A stretch of 39,918 nt of DNA from JBMSHD01 sp049416425 (GTDB lineage: Bacteria; Pseudomonadota; Gammaproteobacteria; Francisellales; Francisellaceae). Where the stretch lies: NCBI GenBank assembly GCA_049416425.1, contig JBMSHD010000004.1, forward strand, positions 1 to 39,918, read 5' to 3'. Below, piece by piece: positions 16,634 through 24,446 of this stretch. The notes below the pieces were generated by a model, which saw nothing but the letters and a program-made list of their open reading frames with translations, had not been told where the DNA came from and searched no databases. Every line of letters begins with the position of its first letter. Positions within the stretch are counted from its first letter, which is position 1. Position numbers and translations under genes: made by a program.

Positions 16634-17884
16634 TTAAGCAAATACGGCTTTTCCGATTTTAAGATAGAAAACCAATAAAACGATCAGTGAGACGCTGGCA
16701 ATAGCCATCACCGAGCTTAATGATAGCGTCATCAAAATCCCGCCAATAAGACCGGCAAAACCCCAGCCAAAACCTGATGCCAGTGTGTATAACACCCCGG
16801 CAATCATGCCTTGATGGGTGATTGGAACACTGTTTGAGAAACCGACGGTGATCAGTGAGAAGATCATCATGTCACCACAGGCGACAAGAAATGTCAGGAT
16901 ATATAACATCACCATCCATTTGCTGGAATGGTCAGAGGCGATAAGGATAAGCAGTAGACTGCCGCCAAGCATCAATAGGATGGCGAGGATAAACAGATGG
17001 CGATGGGCGATGAATTTTTGTAATATCGGCAATATTATCATGGCCGATATCATAAGCGAGATGCCGATAAAGCTCACCAGAAGACCTATCTCATGGGTGC
17101 TAAAGCCCAAAGAGAGCTTGGCGATGGGTTGGACAAACTGGAAGAAAGTGCCCCAGGCGAACTGATCGAGCAGCAGCAGCAGCGTTAAGATGGTAATTTT
17201 CTTCTGCTTTAACAAGGTTAAAGATTGGGATAAGGCGGTCATAAAATTGATTTTTCGGTGACTTCCTGGTTGGAATCTCAAGAAAGCAAGGCAGATGGTG
17301 ATCAAAATAGGCGGTATTATGGCCAAGGCATAATAGGGCGCGATAAAGCCAGCCGAGAAACGAGTCATCATCAACGTGCCAAGGTAGGGACCTGCCACAA
17401 AGGCAAAACCGGTGAAAAACTGCATCATGCCGATCCATAAGAGTTTTCGCTTATCATGATAGGCCGCCTCGTTAACCGTGGCGATAATAACCGGAAACAT
17501 GCCATAGAGCAGGCGACCGATGACATAGCCTGTGATAAAGAATAAGAGAGCATGGTATTGTGCACTGTAGAGGGTTGATATGCCCGCGATAAAAACCCCA
17601 AAAAAGGACATAAGAATAATGGCTTTTCTGCCCCAGCGATCCGATAAAAACCCCCAACTGATATTGGCGAAGATACCGGCAAGCTGAGCCAGCATCATAA
17701 ATAATCCATAGCTGACGCCACGATAGTTTTGACCGGCTGCCAGTCCAAAAAAGGGAGAGTGCTCATCAAAAAACAGCTGCACAAAGCTGGGGTTGGCCAG
17801 AGCCCAGAGAAATTCAGTGGAAAATAAAATAAGATAGGCTCGAATAAAAAAGCCAGGGGATATGTTTTGAGATACCTGTCGCAT
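16634..17884 (-). CDS. MFS transporter (DHA1, TetA-like)
   Basis: A 416-residue inner-membrane protein with about 12 hydrophobic segments. Motif A GFLSDRWGRKAIIL follows helix 2, and the N-terminal region FLWALANPSFVQLFFDE with an acidic loop resembles multidrug or siderophore exporters of the DHA1 group. The substrate is unknown. The ATG at 17884 has AGGAA about 10 nt upstream. A near-perfect promoter and an adjacent palindrome suggest repressor control. It is divergent from the M4 protease remnant. Confidence 0.85.
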   Translation of the reverse strand: MRQVSQNISPGFFIRAYLILFSTEFLWALANPSFVQLFFDEHSPFFGLAAGQNYRGVSYGLFMMLAQLAGIFANISWGFLSDRWGRKAIILMSFFGVFIAGISTLYSAQYHALLFFITGYVIGRLLYGMFPVIIATVNEAAYHDKRKLLWIGMMQFFTGFAFVAGPYLGTLMMTRFSAGFIAPYYALAIIPPILITICLAFLRFQPGSHRKINFMTALSQSLTLLKQKKITILTLLLLLDQFAWGTFFQFVQPIAKLSLGFSTHEIGLLVSFIGISLMISAMIILPILQKFIAHRHLFILAILLMLGGSLLLILIASDHSSKWMVMLYILTFLVACGDMMIFSLITVGFSNSVPITHQGMIAGVLYTLASGFGWGFAGLIGGILMTLSLSSVMAIASVSLIVLLVFYLKIGKAVFA

Positions 17885-17918
17885 GGATCAAGTTCCTGTC
17901 AGATTCTAAAATCGCCTA

Positions 17919-17947
17919 ATTTAAACGTATTTTATTTTTATTGTCAA
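17919..17947 (-). promoter_or_regulatory. Putative sigma70 promoter of the TetA-like MFS gene
   Basis: A perfect -35 TTGACA (17942-17947), a 17-bp spacer and TTAAAT (17919-17924) lie on the minus strand. The start is expected near 17912, about 28 nt ahead of the ATG. Confidence 0.6.
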
Positions 17948-17949
17948 CC

Positions 17950-17967
17950 ATTGGCTTTAAAACCAAT
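17950..17967. promoter_or_regulatory. Operator-like palindrome upstream of the MFS promoter
   Basis: ATTGGCTTTAAAACCAAT is an 18-bp inverted repeat with 8 of 9 base pairs complementary, centred on TTTAAA. It abuts the -35 box of the MFS gene, a usual place for a TetR- or MarR-type site. No regulator gene is adjacent, so the binding protein is unknown. Confidence 0.4.
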
Positions 17968-18104
17968 TTGTTTATTCCTTCACTTGTGATTCCATGCCAG
18001 CGCTGTTGATCTATTCTGGCGGCAATAGGAAAGTGTGAGGTTATTGAGCTAAATTTTGATTTCACATTGATTTGATATTTTAAATTAACAGACTAATATT
18101 TATT

Positions 18105-19205
18105 TTGTGTTTATTTATTTTAAATGCGGATATTGGCATCGGGGGTAATGCAAAAACAGGCGTATATAACTACGGCAGCAATGGGTTGCCCTATCTGGTG
18201 GTGACAAATTCGGGTGTTAGCTGTTGGCTGTCAAGCGATCATGTCGATACCGTTGATCTGCAGCAAACCACCTCGGATTCAACGGCCGCGGCTGGTTATC
18301 TTTGTGGAAACTGGTATGGTGATCTTGTAAACGGTGGCTATTCTGCCGCCCATGATGCCCATTATTTTGCCCATATTGTCTATTATCTCTATAAATTTTG
18401 GTATGGCGTTGATCCTTTATACAATAGCGATGGCAGTGCTAAAAGGCTTGTTATACGAGTTCATTATGGACAAAATTATGAGAATGCATTTTGGGATGGT
18501 CAGACGATGACCTTTGGTGATGGGTACTCGATGTTTTACCCGCTTGTCTCGCTTGATGTGGTGAGTCATGAGATTAGCCATGGCTTCACTCAGCAGCATT
18601 CCAATTTATATTACTACAATGAATCAGGATCTTTAAACGAGGCTTTTTCGGATATGGCGGGTCAAGCAGCACGTGCCTATCTGCTCAATATGAGCGAGAG
18701 TAATTATGCTGTTTTTTTCCCAAATGATCCGTTTGGAAAAATTTCGTGGAAGATGGCGGAAACGATTGTGAAAACACCCGGTGCGGCTCTTCGCTATATG
18801 AATAATCCTTCAATGGATGGTTATTCTGCGGATTGCATGGATAAAAGTATCGCCGAATCAAATTGTCAGATTAGCTATCAGGATGTCGTTAATCGATCGG
18901 GTGGAAATCAAAGTTATATTGTCCATTACGGCAGTGGTGTGTTCAATAAAGCTTTTTATCTTATTGCTGAGGCGTGGGCTAAGAACAATCAGGTCAGGGT
19001 TTTGCCAAACCCATATGCCGAAGGCGTAAGAGAGGCTTTTAATATTATGGTTTTAGCCAATGTGGGCTATTGGACGCCAACAACCGGGTTTAGCCAGGCT
19101 GCCTGTGATGTTCTTAAAGCAACAAAAGCTTATAACTATCAAACCAGCGATGTGATTTCAGCATTCGATAAAGTGGGAGTATCAACGAGCAATTGCAGTT
19201 ATTGA
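18105..19205 (+). CDS. M4 (thermolysin-like) metalloprotease, mature domain only; probably a decayed gene
   Basis: The 366-codon frame matches only the mature part of an M4 protease. It opens with GIGGNAKTGVYNYGS, the usual first segment after propeptide removal. Zinc site HEISH is at 155-159, the third ligand Glu179 is in GSLNEAFSD, and the transition-state His274 is in YIVHYGSGVFNKAFYLIAE, so the catalytic residues are intact. The signal peptide and the propeptide (FTP/PepSY, normally about 200 residues) are missing. There is no room for them, because a divergent MFS gene begins 220 bp upstream. No ATG is near; the only usable start is TTG at 18105. In frame just before it is a hydrophobic NRLIFILCLFILNA run, like an eroded signal peptide. 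These enzymes need the propeptide to fold, so activity is doubtful. Confidence 0.8.
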   Translation: MCLFILNADIGIGGNAKTGVYNYGSNGLPYLVVTNSGVSCWLSSDHVDTVDLQQTTSDSTAAAGYLCGNWYGDLVNGGYSAAHDAHYFAHIVYYLYKFWYGVDPLYNSDGSAKRLVIRVHYGQNYENAFWDGQTMTFGDGYSMFYPLVSLDVVSHEISHGFTQQHSNLYYYNESGSLNEAFSDMAGQAARAYLLNMSESNYAVFFPNDPFGKISWKMAETIVKTPGAALRYMNNPSMDGYSADCMDKSIAESNCQISYQDVVNRSGGNQSYIVHYGSGVFNKAFYLIAEAWAKNNQVRVLPNPYAEGVREAFNIMVLANVGYWTPTTGFSQAACDVLKATKAYNYQTSDVISAFDKVGVSTSNCSY

Positions 19206-19274
19206 TTTCATGGCCGTTCCAGATCACTGGTTGTGATAAGGGGTAAACGTATCAAAATTAAAGATAATTTATTT

Positions 19275-19286
19275 CAGACACGTCTG
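19275..19286. repeat. Small palindrome CAGAC-AC-GTCTG upstream of the TSUP gene
   Basis: Five-bp arms around a 2-bp centre, 15 bp upstream of the putative -35 box. It could be an operator half-site pair; the arms are short, so chance is possible. Confidence 0.25.
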
Positions 19287-19301
19287 TTTCTGTTTGGATG
19301 A

Positions 19302-19330
19302 TTGCCATATCTAAAAAAAATAGATAAGAT
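19302..19330 (+). promoter_or_regulatory. Putative sigma70 promoter of the TSUP permease gene
   Basis: TTGCCA (19302-19307), a 17-bp spacer and TAAGAT (19325-19330). The expected start is near 19337, about 26 nt before the ATG. Confidence 0.55.
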
Positions 19331-19362
19331 GGTGTCTGTTAAGGTTTAAGTCTATCAAAACA

Positions 19363-20145
19363 ATGTTGACATTTATTGTTATCGCTTTTTGTATCGCTCT
19401 GGCTGGTGGGATTATCTCCGGCGTTTTTGGCGGCGGTTCGGGTCTTATCTATGTGCCGGGATTTTTCTATCTGATTCATCACTATAACCCTTTTGCCTCT
19501 CATCAGATGCAAGTAGCCATTGCCAGCTGTGTCTGCTCCAGTGTGCTGCTGGGTGTTGTGGCATCGATTAAACAGCTGAAATATCGCCAGGTCAGTCTTA
19601 GGACATTAAAATGGTTCTCACCGCTTGCCATCGTTGGTGGAGCCATCGGGATCTCCATCGTAAGCGCTTTGAGCAGCAGTAGTACAAAATTGATTTTTGC
19701 CCTTATTATCTTGATGATTGCCATCTGGATGTGGCGTAAACGTTATAACTCGATTCATGTGAGCGCCTTGTCAACAGCGTTTAAATCCACGCTTGTTATT
19801 CTGGCTGGGATGGCAACGATGTTATCGGGTGTATCGGCCTTTTTTGTTCCAAGCTTGATTAAATGCGGGCTGGACATCAAAAAAGCCATTGGAACCTCAA
19901 CGCTGGTGACTCTGTTTATCAGTCTGGTGATGTCGCTATTGTGGGTGCTTTATGGCTTGAATGTGACTGGTCTTCCGCGCTATACCATCGGATTTATCAG
20001 CTACCCCATTGTCATTGTCAGTCTTATTCCCAGCATTATCGGTGCCCTGATTGGTGCCAGGCTCAGCTATGTTATCAAGCAGGGAAAGCTGCAAGTGATT
20101 TATATCAGCATGATGTTTATTATTGCCTTTATTATGTTGACATAA
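19363..20145 (+). CDS. TSUP (TauE/SafE) family sulfite/organosulfur-type permease
   Basis: A 260-residue protein made almost entirely of hydrophobic helices (about 8). It has the TSUP N-terminal signature GGIISGVFGGGSGLIYVPGF and a second-half counterpart ATMLSGVSAFFVPSLIKCGLDIKKAIGTST, reflecting the family's internal duplication. TSUP members export sulfite, sulfoacetate or other small organic anions from the cytoplasm. The substrate here cannot be read from sequence, and its neighbours (protease remnant, lactate dehydrogenase-like enzyme) give no firm hint. It is convergent with the dehydrogenase gene across a 179-bp AT-rich gap. Confidence 0.88.
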   Translation: MLTFIVIAFCIALAGGIISGVFGGGSGLIYVPGFFYLIHHYNPFASHQMQVAIASCVCSSVLLGVVASIKQLKYRQVSLRTLKWFSPLAIVGGAIGISIVSALSSSSTKLIFALIILMIAIWMWRKRYNSIHVSALSTAFKSTLVILAGMATMLSGVSAFFVPSLIKCGLDIKKAIGTSTLVTLFISLVMSLLWVLYGLNVTGLPRYTIGFISYPIVIVSLIPSIIGALIGARLSYVIKQGKLQVIYISMMFIIAFIMLT

Positions 20146-20324
20146 TCGAGCTTTTATTTTCATTATCCAACCCTGATTGATTCGATGAACTCAGTTTTAA
20201 ACCCAACCTATCTAAACCTTCCCTGGACTTAAATTAAATCTGAATCAAAGATATACATAAACTCGTGTTGAACAAAGGCGGAAGGGAAGGGTGGATTTAG
20301 ATTAAAATTAAAATACAATCAATT

Positions 20325-23120
20325 TTAAGACTCAATGGAGTCTGAATGTCGTGCCAGAATCTCGGCGATATGATAATAGGGAGTGGTCGTGTATTCATTG
20401 AGTCCAATTTGGCAGGAGCGGTTGCTGGTGATGCCAATCTGACAGTCGTTGACTTGATCGGAAAGTCCATGTAATGCCGATTGATTGATTTCCGGATCGG
20501 TGATGCCGCGAATGCCGGCAAATCCGCAACAGCCGATATCCGGGGGAATAACAAGCGTTTTAGCAAGTCTTTGAGCAATAGAGATAAATTGCGGTTGTTG
20601 CTTTAAATGCTGGGTGCTACAGGTGATATGCAATGCCATTTTATCATAGACCTTATGAATAATAAGCTTATCGAGCAGAACATCATGGATAAATTCAATG
20701 GAATCGTGGATCTTTATTTTCGTCGATAGCCTCTTTGCCTGAAGCGCGCAGGAGCTCATATCGGTGAGGATTGGATGGCGACCCTGATCACTAAGTTCAA
20801 GCAGTTCTCTCTCTAGTGTGTTGAAGCTGGTCAACTGTTGCTGGCTGTCGCTATGAATTTTGCCGCAACAATGCTTCTGGGCGGCGATAATAATAGTAAA
20901 ACCCGCTTTTTCAAGCAGTTGAAGTAGTGCAGCAGTGACATCCATGCTGTTTGGATTTTTAGGATCTTTCCCCATCATTCTTGTGCCGCAGGAGGCAAAA
21001 TAGACAACGGTGTCATGATGTTTTGGCAGGCTTTTGATTTTGATTTTAGCAGAAGGCTTAGGCATATGATTTAGATAAACTGGCAGTGCTTCATGCTTTT
21101 GATGCAATGATTTCGATAATCTGTTTAAACCATTGTGAGTGATAGCATTTATTTTATTGGTGATATTGAGTGCCATTTTGGTCAAAACGGGATGTTTGAT
21201 CGGGCTTTCGCGTAAGGCTTTTTCGATTCGGTTTCCTGAAAACACATCGGCATATTGTTCGGCTAACCAGGTGCCGGTATCGATTCCAACCGGGCAATTT
21301 GGCTGACAGAGATTGGTGTTAACACAGCTTTTGGCAATGTTGTCCATGGCATTTGAGTCATTGGGCGTATCTGTGAATCCAAGTTGTTGAGCGCGATAGG
21401 CGATGATACGCTGCCTTGGTGTGAAACTGATGCCACGAGTCGGGCAGAGAGATTCACAGAACCCGCACTCCATGCAGCTGTCAATAACGGAGTTTGTCTG
21501 TGGTATCTCTTTTAGGTGTTCAAGATGAATAAAATGCCGTCTCGATAAGATGACATCTGGATTTAAGATATTTTTCGGGTCGATAAGGGTTTTTAATTGC
21601 CACATGAGTGTATAGGCTCTCTGCCCCCATTCCAGCTCTACAAAAGGCGCCATATTGCGACCGGTGCCATGTTCTGCCTTCAATGATCCCTTGAAATCAA
21701 CGCTGATAAGCCGACACAAATCTTGCATAAATCGACTGTAGCGATCGATTTCCTTTTGTGAATCAAAACGAGGCGTAAAGACAAAGTGGAGATTGCCAAA
21801 CAGAGCATGACCAAAAATGGCGGCTTCATGATATTGATATCGGCGGAATAATTCGTTTAAGGCTTCTACCAGTTGAGGCAGCTTTACAACGTCGACGGCA
21901 ACATCTTCGATAACAACGCTGCTGCCCGCTGCTCTCATGCCACCGATGGCAGGCAATATGGATTTTCTGAGTTTTTCGTAGCCGGAAATCGTGATTGGAT
22001 CGCTGCTAAATACGGCCGGTTTGATCAAGGGCAGTTGTTCACATAAAATTTGCAGTTGATCTTTTAGAAGTGTCAGCTTATGTTTGTCGTTATCTTCGAT
22101 TTTCACCAGCAGGCAGACAATCGTATCATCCAGCTCAGGCATGTCGATAAGCTGTGTCTGACCGCTCTGTATTGCAGCCTTAAGTGATTTGGAGTCCATC
22201 AACTCCAACATATCAACGTGATGATCTGAGAATTCTGATACGGCATGGCTGGCATCATGAATATTGGCAAAAAATAACAGGCTGGCAAAGCTTAACGCCT
22301 TTAAGGGCAGTAGTTTAAAGGTGACACTCCCGATAAAGCCCAGAGTTCCTTCTGAACCAATCATAAGATGGGCGAGGATATCGATGGGATCGTCATAGTC
22401 TAAAAGCGCGTTTATGCTAAGCCCCGTGGTGTTTTTAAGGCGATATTTATAGCGGATTAACGCTTTTGTGTCATCATCTTGTTTAAGCTCACAGGCCAGT
22501 TGTTGGAGTTGATCAAGCATGTGTTTATTAAAGGCATAAAATGTTTCTCTTGAGACCAGCGATGCCGTATTGACATGGCTGCCATTTGCCAGGGTGAATG
22601 TCATATCTACCATGGTATGATAGCTGTTATTGGCTACTCCACAGCACATGCCACTGGCATTGTTGGCGGTGATGCCTCCGATTTTAGCATGATCAAGAGA
22701 AGCTGGATCAGGCCCGATTTTAAAACCGTGGCGAGCGAGTAATTTATTCACCTGACCGCCGACCCAACCACACCCTAAAGTCACGGTTTGATCATTAAGG
22801 TTGAGTCGGTAGTCTCGCCAGGCATGCGGATGCAAAACGACCAAAACGGAATCAGTAACCGCCTGTCCCGAGAGTGAGGTTCCGGCGGCGCGAAAGGTCA
22901 AACTGATCTGTTGTTTCCTGGCCAGATTCAGCAGTGTTTTCACTTCTGTTATATGACGAATAAAGACAACGACTTTAGGCAGCATTCGATACAGACTGGC
23001 ATCGCTGCCGTAGGCAAAACAATGCAATCTGTCGGTGATGATGACGATATCGGGGTGTTGCCGTTTACATTCTTGTATCAATAGTGTATATTTATCCATA
23101 AAATTAAGCTCGAAATTCAA
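20325..23120 (-). CDS. FAD/Fe-S D-lactate (or D-2-hydroxyacid) dehydrogenase, Dld-II type
   Basis: A 931-residue fusion. The FAD-binding_4 domain (RAAGTSLSGQAV, GPDPASLDHAKIGGITANNASGMCCG, HLMIGSEGTLGFI) is followed by the FAD-oxidase C-terminal domain with HALFGNLHF and AEHGTGRNMAPFVELEWG. Next are two ferredoxin-like clusters (CMECGFCESLCP and CVNTNLCQPNCPVG), then CCG domains (HCCGKIHSDS, GCCGFAG). This order and length fit the membrane-associated Dld-II enzymes of Pseudomonas, which pass electrons from D-lactate to quinone; YdiJ-type D-2-hydroxyglutarate dehydrogenases are a related alternative. I keep the TTG at 23120 because AGGAT lies about 6 nt upstream; ATG 23099 (MDKYTLLIQ), preceded only by GAGC, is the alternative. 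Confidence 0.87.
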   Translation of the reverse strand: MNFELNFMDKYTLLIQECKRQHPDIVIITDRLHCFAYGSDASLYRMLPKVVVFIRHITEVKTLLNLARKQQISLTFRAAGTSLSGQAVTDSVLVVLHPHAWRDYRLNLNDQTVTLGCGWVGGQVNKLLARHGFKIGPDPASLDHAKIGGITANNASGMCCGVANNSYHTMVDMTFTLANGSHVNTASLVSRETFYAFNKHMLDQLQQLACELKQDDDTKALIRYKYRLKNTTGLSINALLDYDDPIDILAHLMIGSEGTLGFIGSVTFKLLPLKALSFASLLFFANIHDASHAVSEFSDHHVDMLELMDSKSLKAAIQSGQTQLIDMPELDDTIVCLLVKIEDNDKHKLTLLKDQLQILCEQLPLIKPAVFSSDPITISGYEKLRKSILPAIGGMRAAGSSVVIEDVAVDVVKLPQLVEALNELFRRYQYHEAAIFGHALFGNLHFVFTPRFDSQKEIDRYSRFMQDLCRLISVDFKGSLKAEHGTGRNMAPFVELEWGQRAYTLMWQLKTLIDPKNILNPDVILSRRHFIHLEHLKEIPQTNSVIDSCMECGFCESLCPTRGISFTPRQRIIAYRAQQLGFTDTPNDSNAMDNIAKSCVNTNLCQPNCPVGIDTGTWLAEQYADVFSGNRIEKALRESPIKHPVLTKMALNITNKINAITHNGLNRLSKSLHQKHEALPVYLNHMPKPSAKIKIKSLPKHHDTVVYFASCGTRMMGKDPKNPNSMDVTAALLQLLEKAGFTIIIAAQKHCCGKIHSDSQQQLTSFNTLERELLELSDQGRHPILTDMSSCALQAKRLSTKIKIHDSIEFIHDVLLDKLIIHKVYDKMALHITCSTQHLKQQPQFISIAQRLAKTLVIPPDIGCCGFAGIRGITDPEINQSALHGLSDQVNDCQIGITSNRSCQIGLNEYTTTPYYHIAEILARHSDSIES

Positions 23121-23209
23121 GCAAATCCTAGGCGGTATTGTGCAATAGATTTCAATTGTCGTCCAGTGATATCTTAGTATTTTTAACGTGATTCATAAAC
23201 CTCTGGCTC

Positions 23210-24355
23210 TTACTCGTTAGACTTTTCACCAACAGAAGAAGATGAGCCTAAACAGCCTGAAATCAGTTCGAGTCGTTTGTTGCGAACGCGCTTGGCAATG
23301 GTCTTGCTGTTGTTGACATTCGCCGTCAGTGCGCTGTAGTTATAGCCGAGTAGAGTCGTTAAAATATCGAGAGCTAATTGTACATTGTGCTGCGATTTAT
23401 TTTCAGCTTCGGCGATATAAGTGATGCAGCGGATGATGGCTTTGAAGTGCTCGGGTTGGCGAAGGGCATTGGTTTTTGTGAGCATGATAAGAATCTCGTC
23501 ACTGGTATGTTTGTTGAGCGTAGCGATAAAATCGCTGTAAATGGCGACGTCATTGAGCAGTTTTTTTAAGGCATTGGGCAGACGAATGTGGATCACCAGC
23601 TGTTCTAATTGGGCAATCGGCAACCGATAAAAAGCCAGTGTAAACAACAGGTAGTTATGTGCCTCTTTGTATTCAATGGCATGATTTAGCGCCGTAAAAG
23701 GCCTGGAGTGCTGAAGGAGGATGGCAAGTTCTGGCAGAATTTCGGCAAAGACACCGATATGGTACAGTGTATCAAAGAAAACAGCCGGGTTTGGCGTCTG
23801 TAAAGCTTTGTTAATCTCAAGATAGATTCGCTCACTCGAGAGCGTTTGGAGCTCACCGGATTCGGTGATTTGCCGCATAATCGTTAACGTCTCCTCGGCA
23901 ATATGAAATCCCAGGTGATGAAAGCGGGCGGCGAAACGAGCAACCCGTAAGACGCGAAGGGGATCTTCCGCAAAGGCGTGTGAGATGTGCCTGAGTTTTC
24001 GCGCTTTTATATCTTTTACACCATCAAAAGGGTCATGAAGTTGCCCCTGTTGATCGATTGCCATGGCATTGATCGTAAGATCCCGCCGGATGAGATCGTC
24101 AATCAAACGCACATCTTCAGAGGTATCAAAACCAAAGCCCTGATAACCGGGGCTGACTTTTATCTCTTTGCGAGCCAGGGCATACTCTTCGTGAGTCTCC
24201 GGGTGCAAGAATACCGGGAAGTCCTTGCCAACTTTGATAAAGCCCTGTGATTGCATGAGTTTTTCACTGGCGCCAACGACCAACCAGTCACGATCATTGA
24301 CTTCGAGTCCGAGTAATTGGTCACGAACGGCTCCACCTACAAGATAGATTTGCAT
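23210..24355 (-). CDS. cca: CCA tRNA nucleotidyltransferase, class II
   Basis: Cca adds or repairs the 3'-CCA end of tRNAs without a nucleic acid template. The 381-residue protein begins with VGGAVRDQLLG (motif A) and continues with NDRDWLVVGA (catalytic D-x-D), RRDLTINAMA (motif B) and EDPLRVLRVARFAARF (motif D). The second half has no HD phosphohydrolase signature (no H-D-x-G), unlike E. coli Cca with its 412 residues. This is therefore the shorter type without the 2',3'-phosphatase domain. The N-terminus is canonical, with AGG about 6 nt before the ATG. The gene is divergent from msbA and followed by the D-lactate dehydrogenase-like gene. Confidence 0.94.
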   Translation of the reverse strand: MQIYLVGGAVRDQLLGLEVNDRDWLVVGASEKLMQSQGFIKVGKDFPVFLHPETHEEYALARKEIKVSPGYQGFGFDTSEDVRLIDDLIRRDLTINAMAIDQQGQLHDPFDGVKDIKARKLRHISHAFAEDPLRVLRVARFAARFHHLGFHIAEETLTIMRQITESGELQTLSSERIYLEINKALQTPNPAVFFDTLYHIGVFAEILPELAILLQHSRPFTALNHAIEYKEAHNYLLFTLAFYRLPIAQLEQLVIHIRLPNALKKLLNDVAIYSDFIATLNKHTSDEILIMLTKTNALRQPEHFKAIIRCITYIAEAENKSQHNVQLALDILTTLLGYNYSALTANVNNSKTIAKRVRNKRLELISGCLGSSSSVGEKSNE

Positions 24356-24422
24356 AAATTGCCTGCTCTTTTGTCTTTATGTTACGTATGAAATTCGCTA
24401 CACTTTCAATACTTTTTATATT

Positions 24423-24431
24423 TGTGATAAT
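24423..24431 (+). promoter_or_regulatory. Possible extended -10 element for msbA
   Basis: TGTGATAAT matches an extended -10 (TGnTATAAT-like) 15 bp before the msbA ATG; the -35 region is poor. Another -10-like TACACT occurs further upstream (about 24399-24404). The choice is unresolved. Confidence 0.3.
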
Positions 24432-24446
24432 TATTGTACCCGATTC

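Noticed and set aside
20146..20324. Loose inverted segments (CCTTCCC / GGGAAGG, about 20211-20291) as a bidirectional terminator between the TSUP and D-lactate dehydrogenase-like genes
   Set aside because: The arms are about 60 bp apart, with no compact stem or T-run; a real terminator may exist but I cannot point to it.
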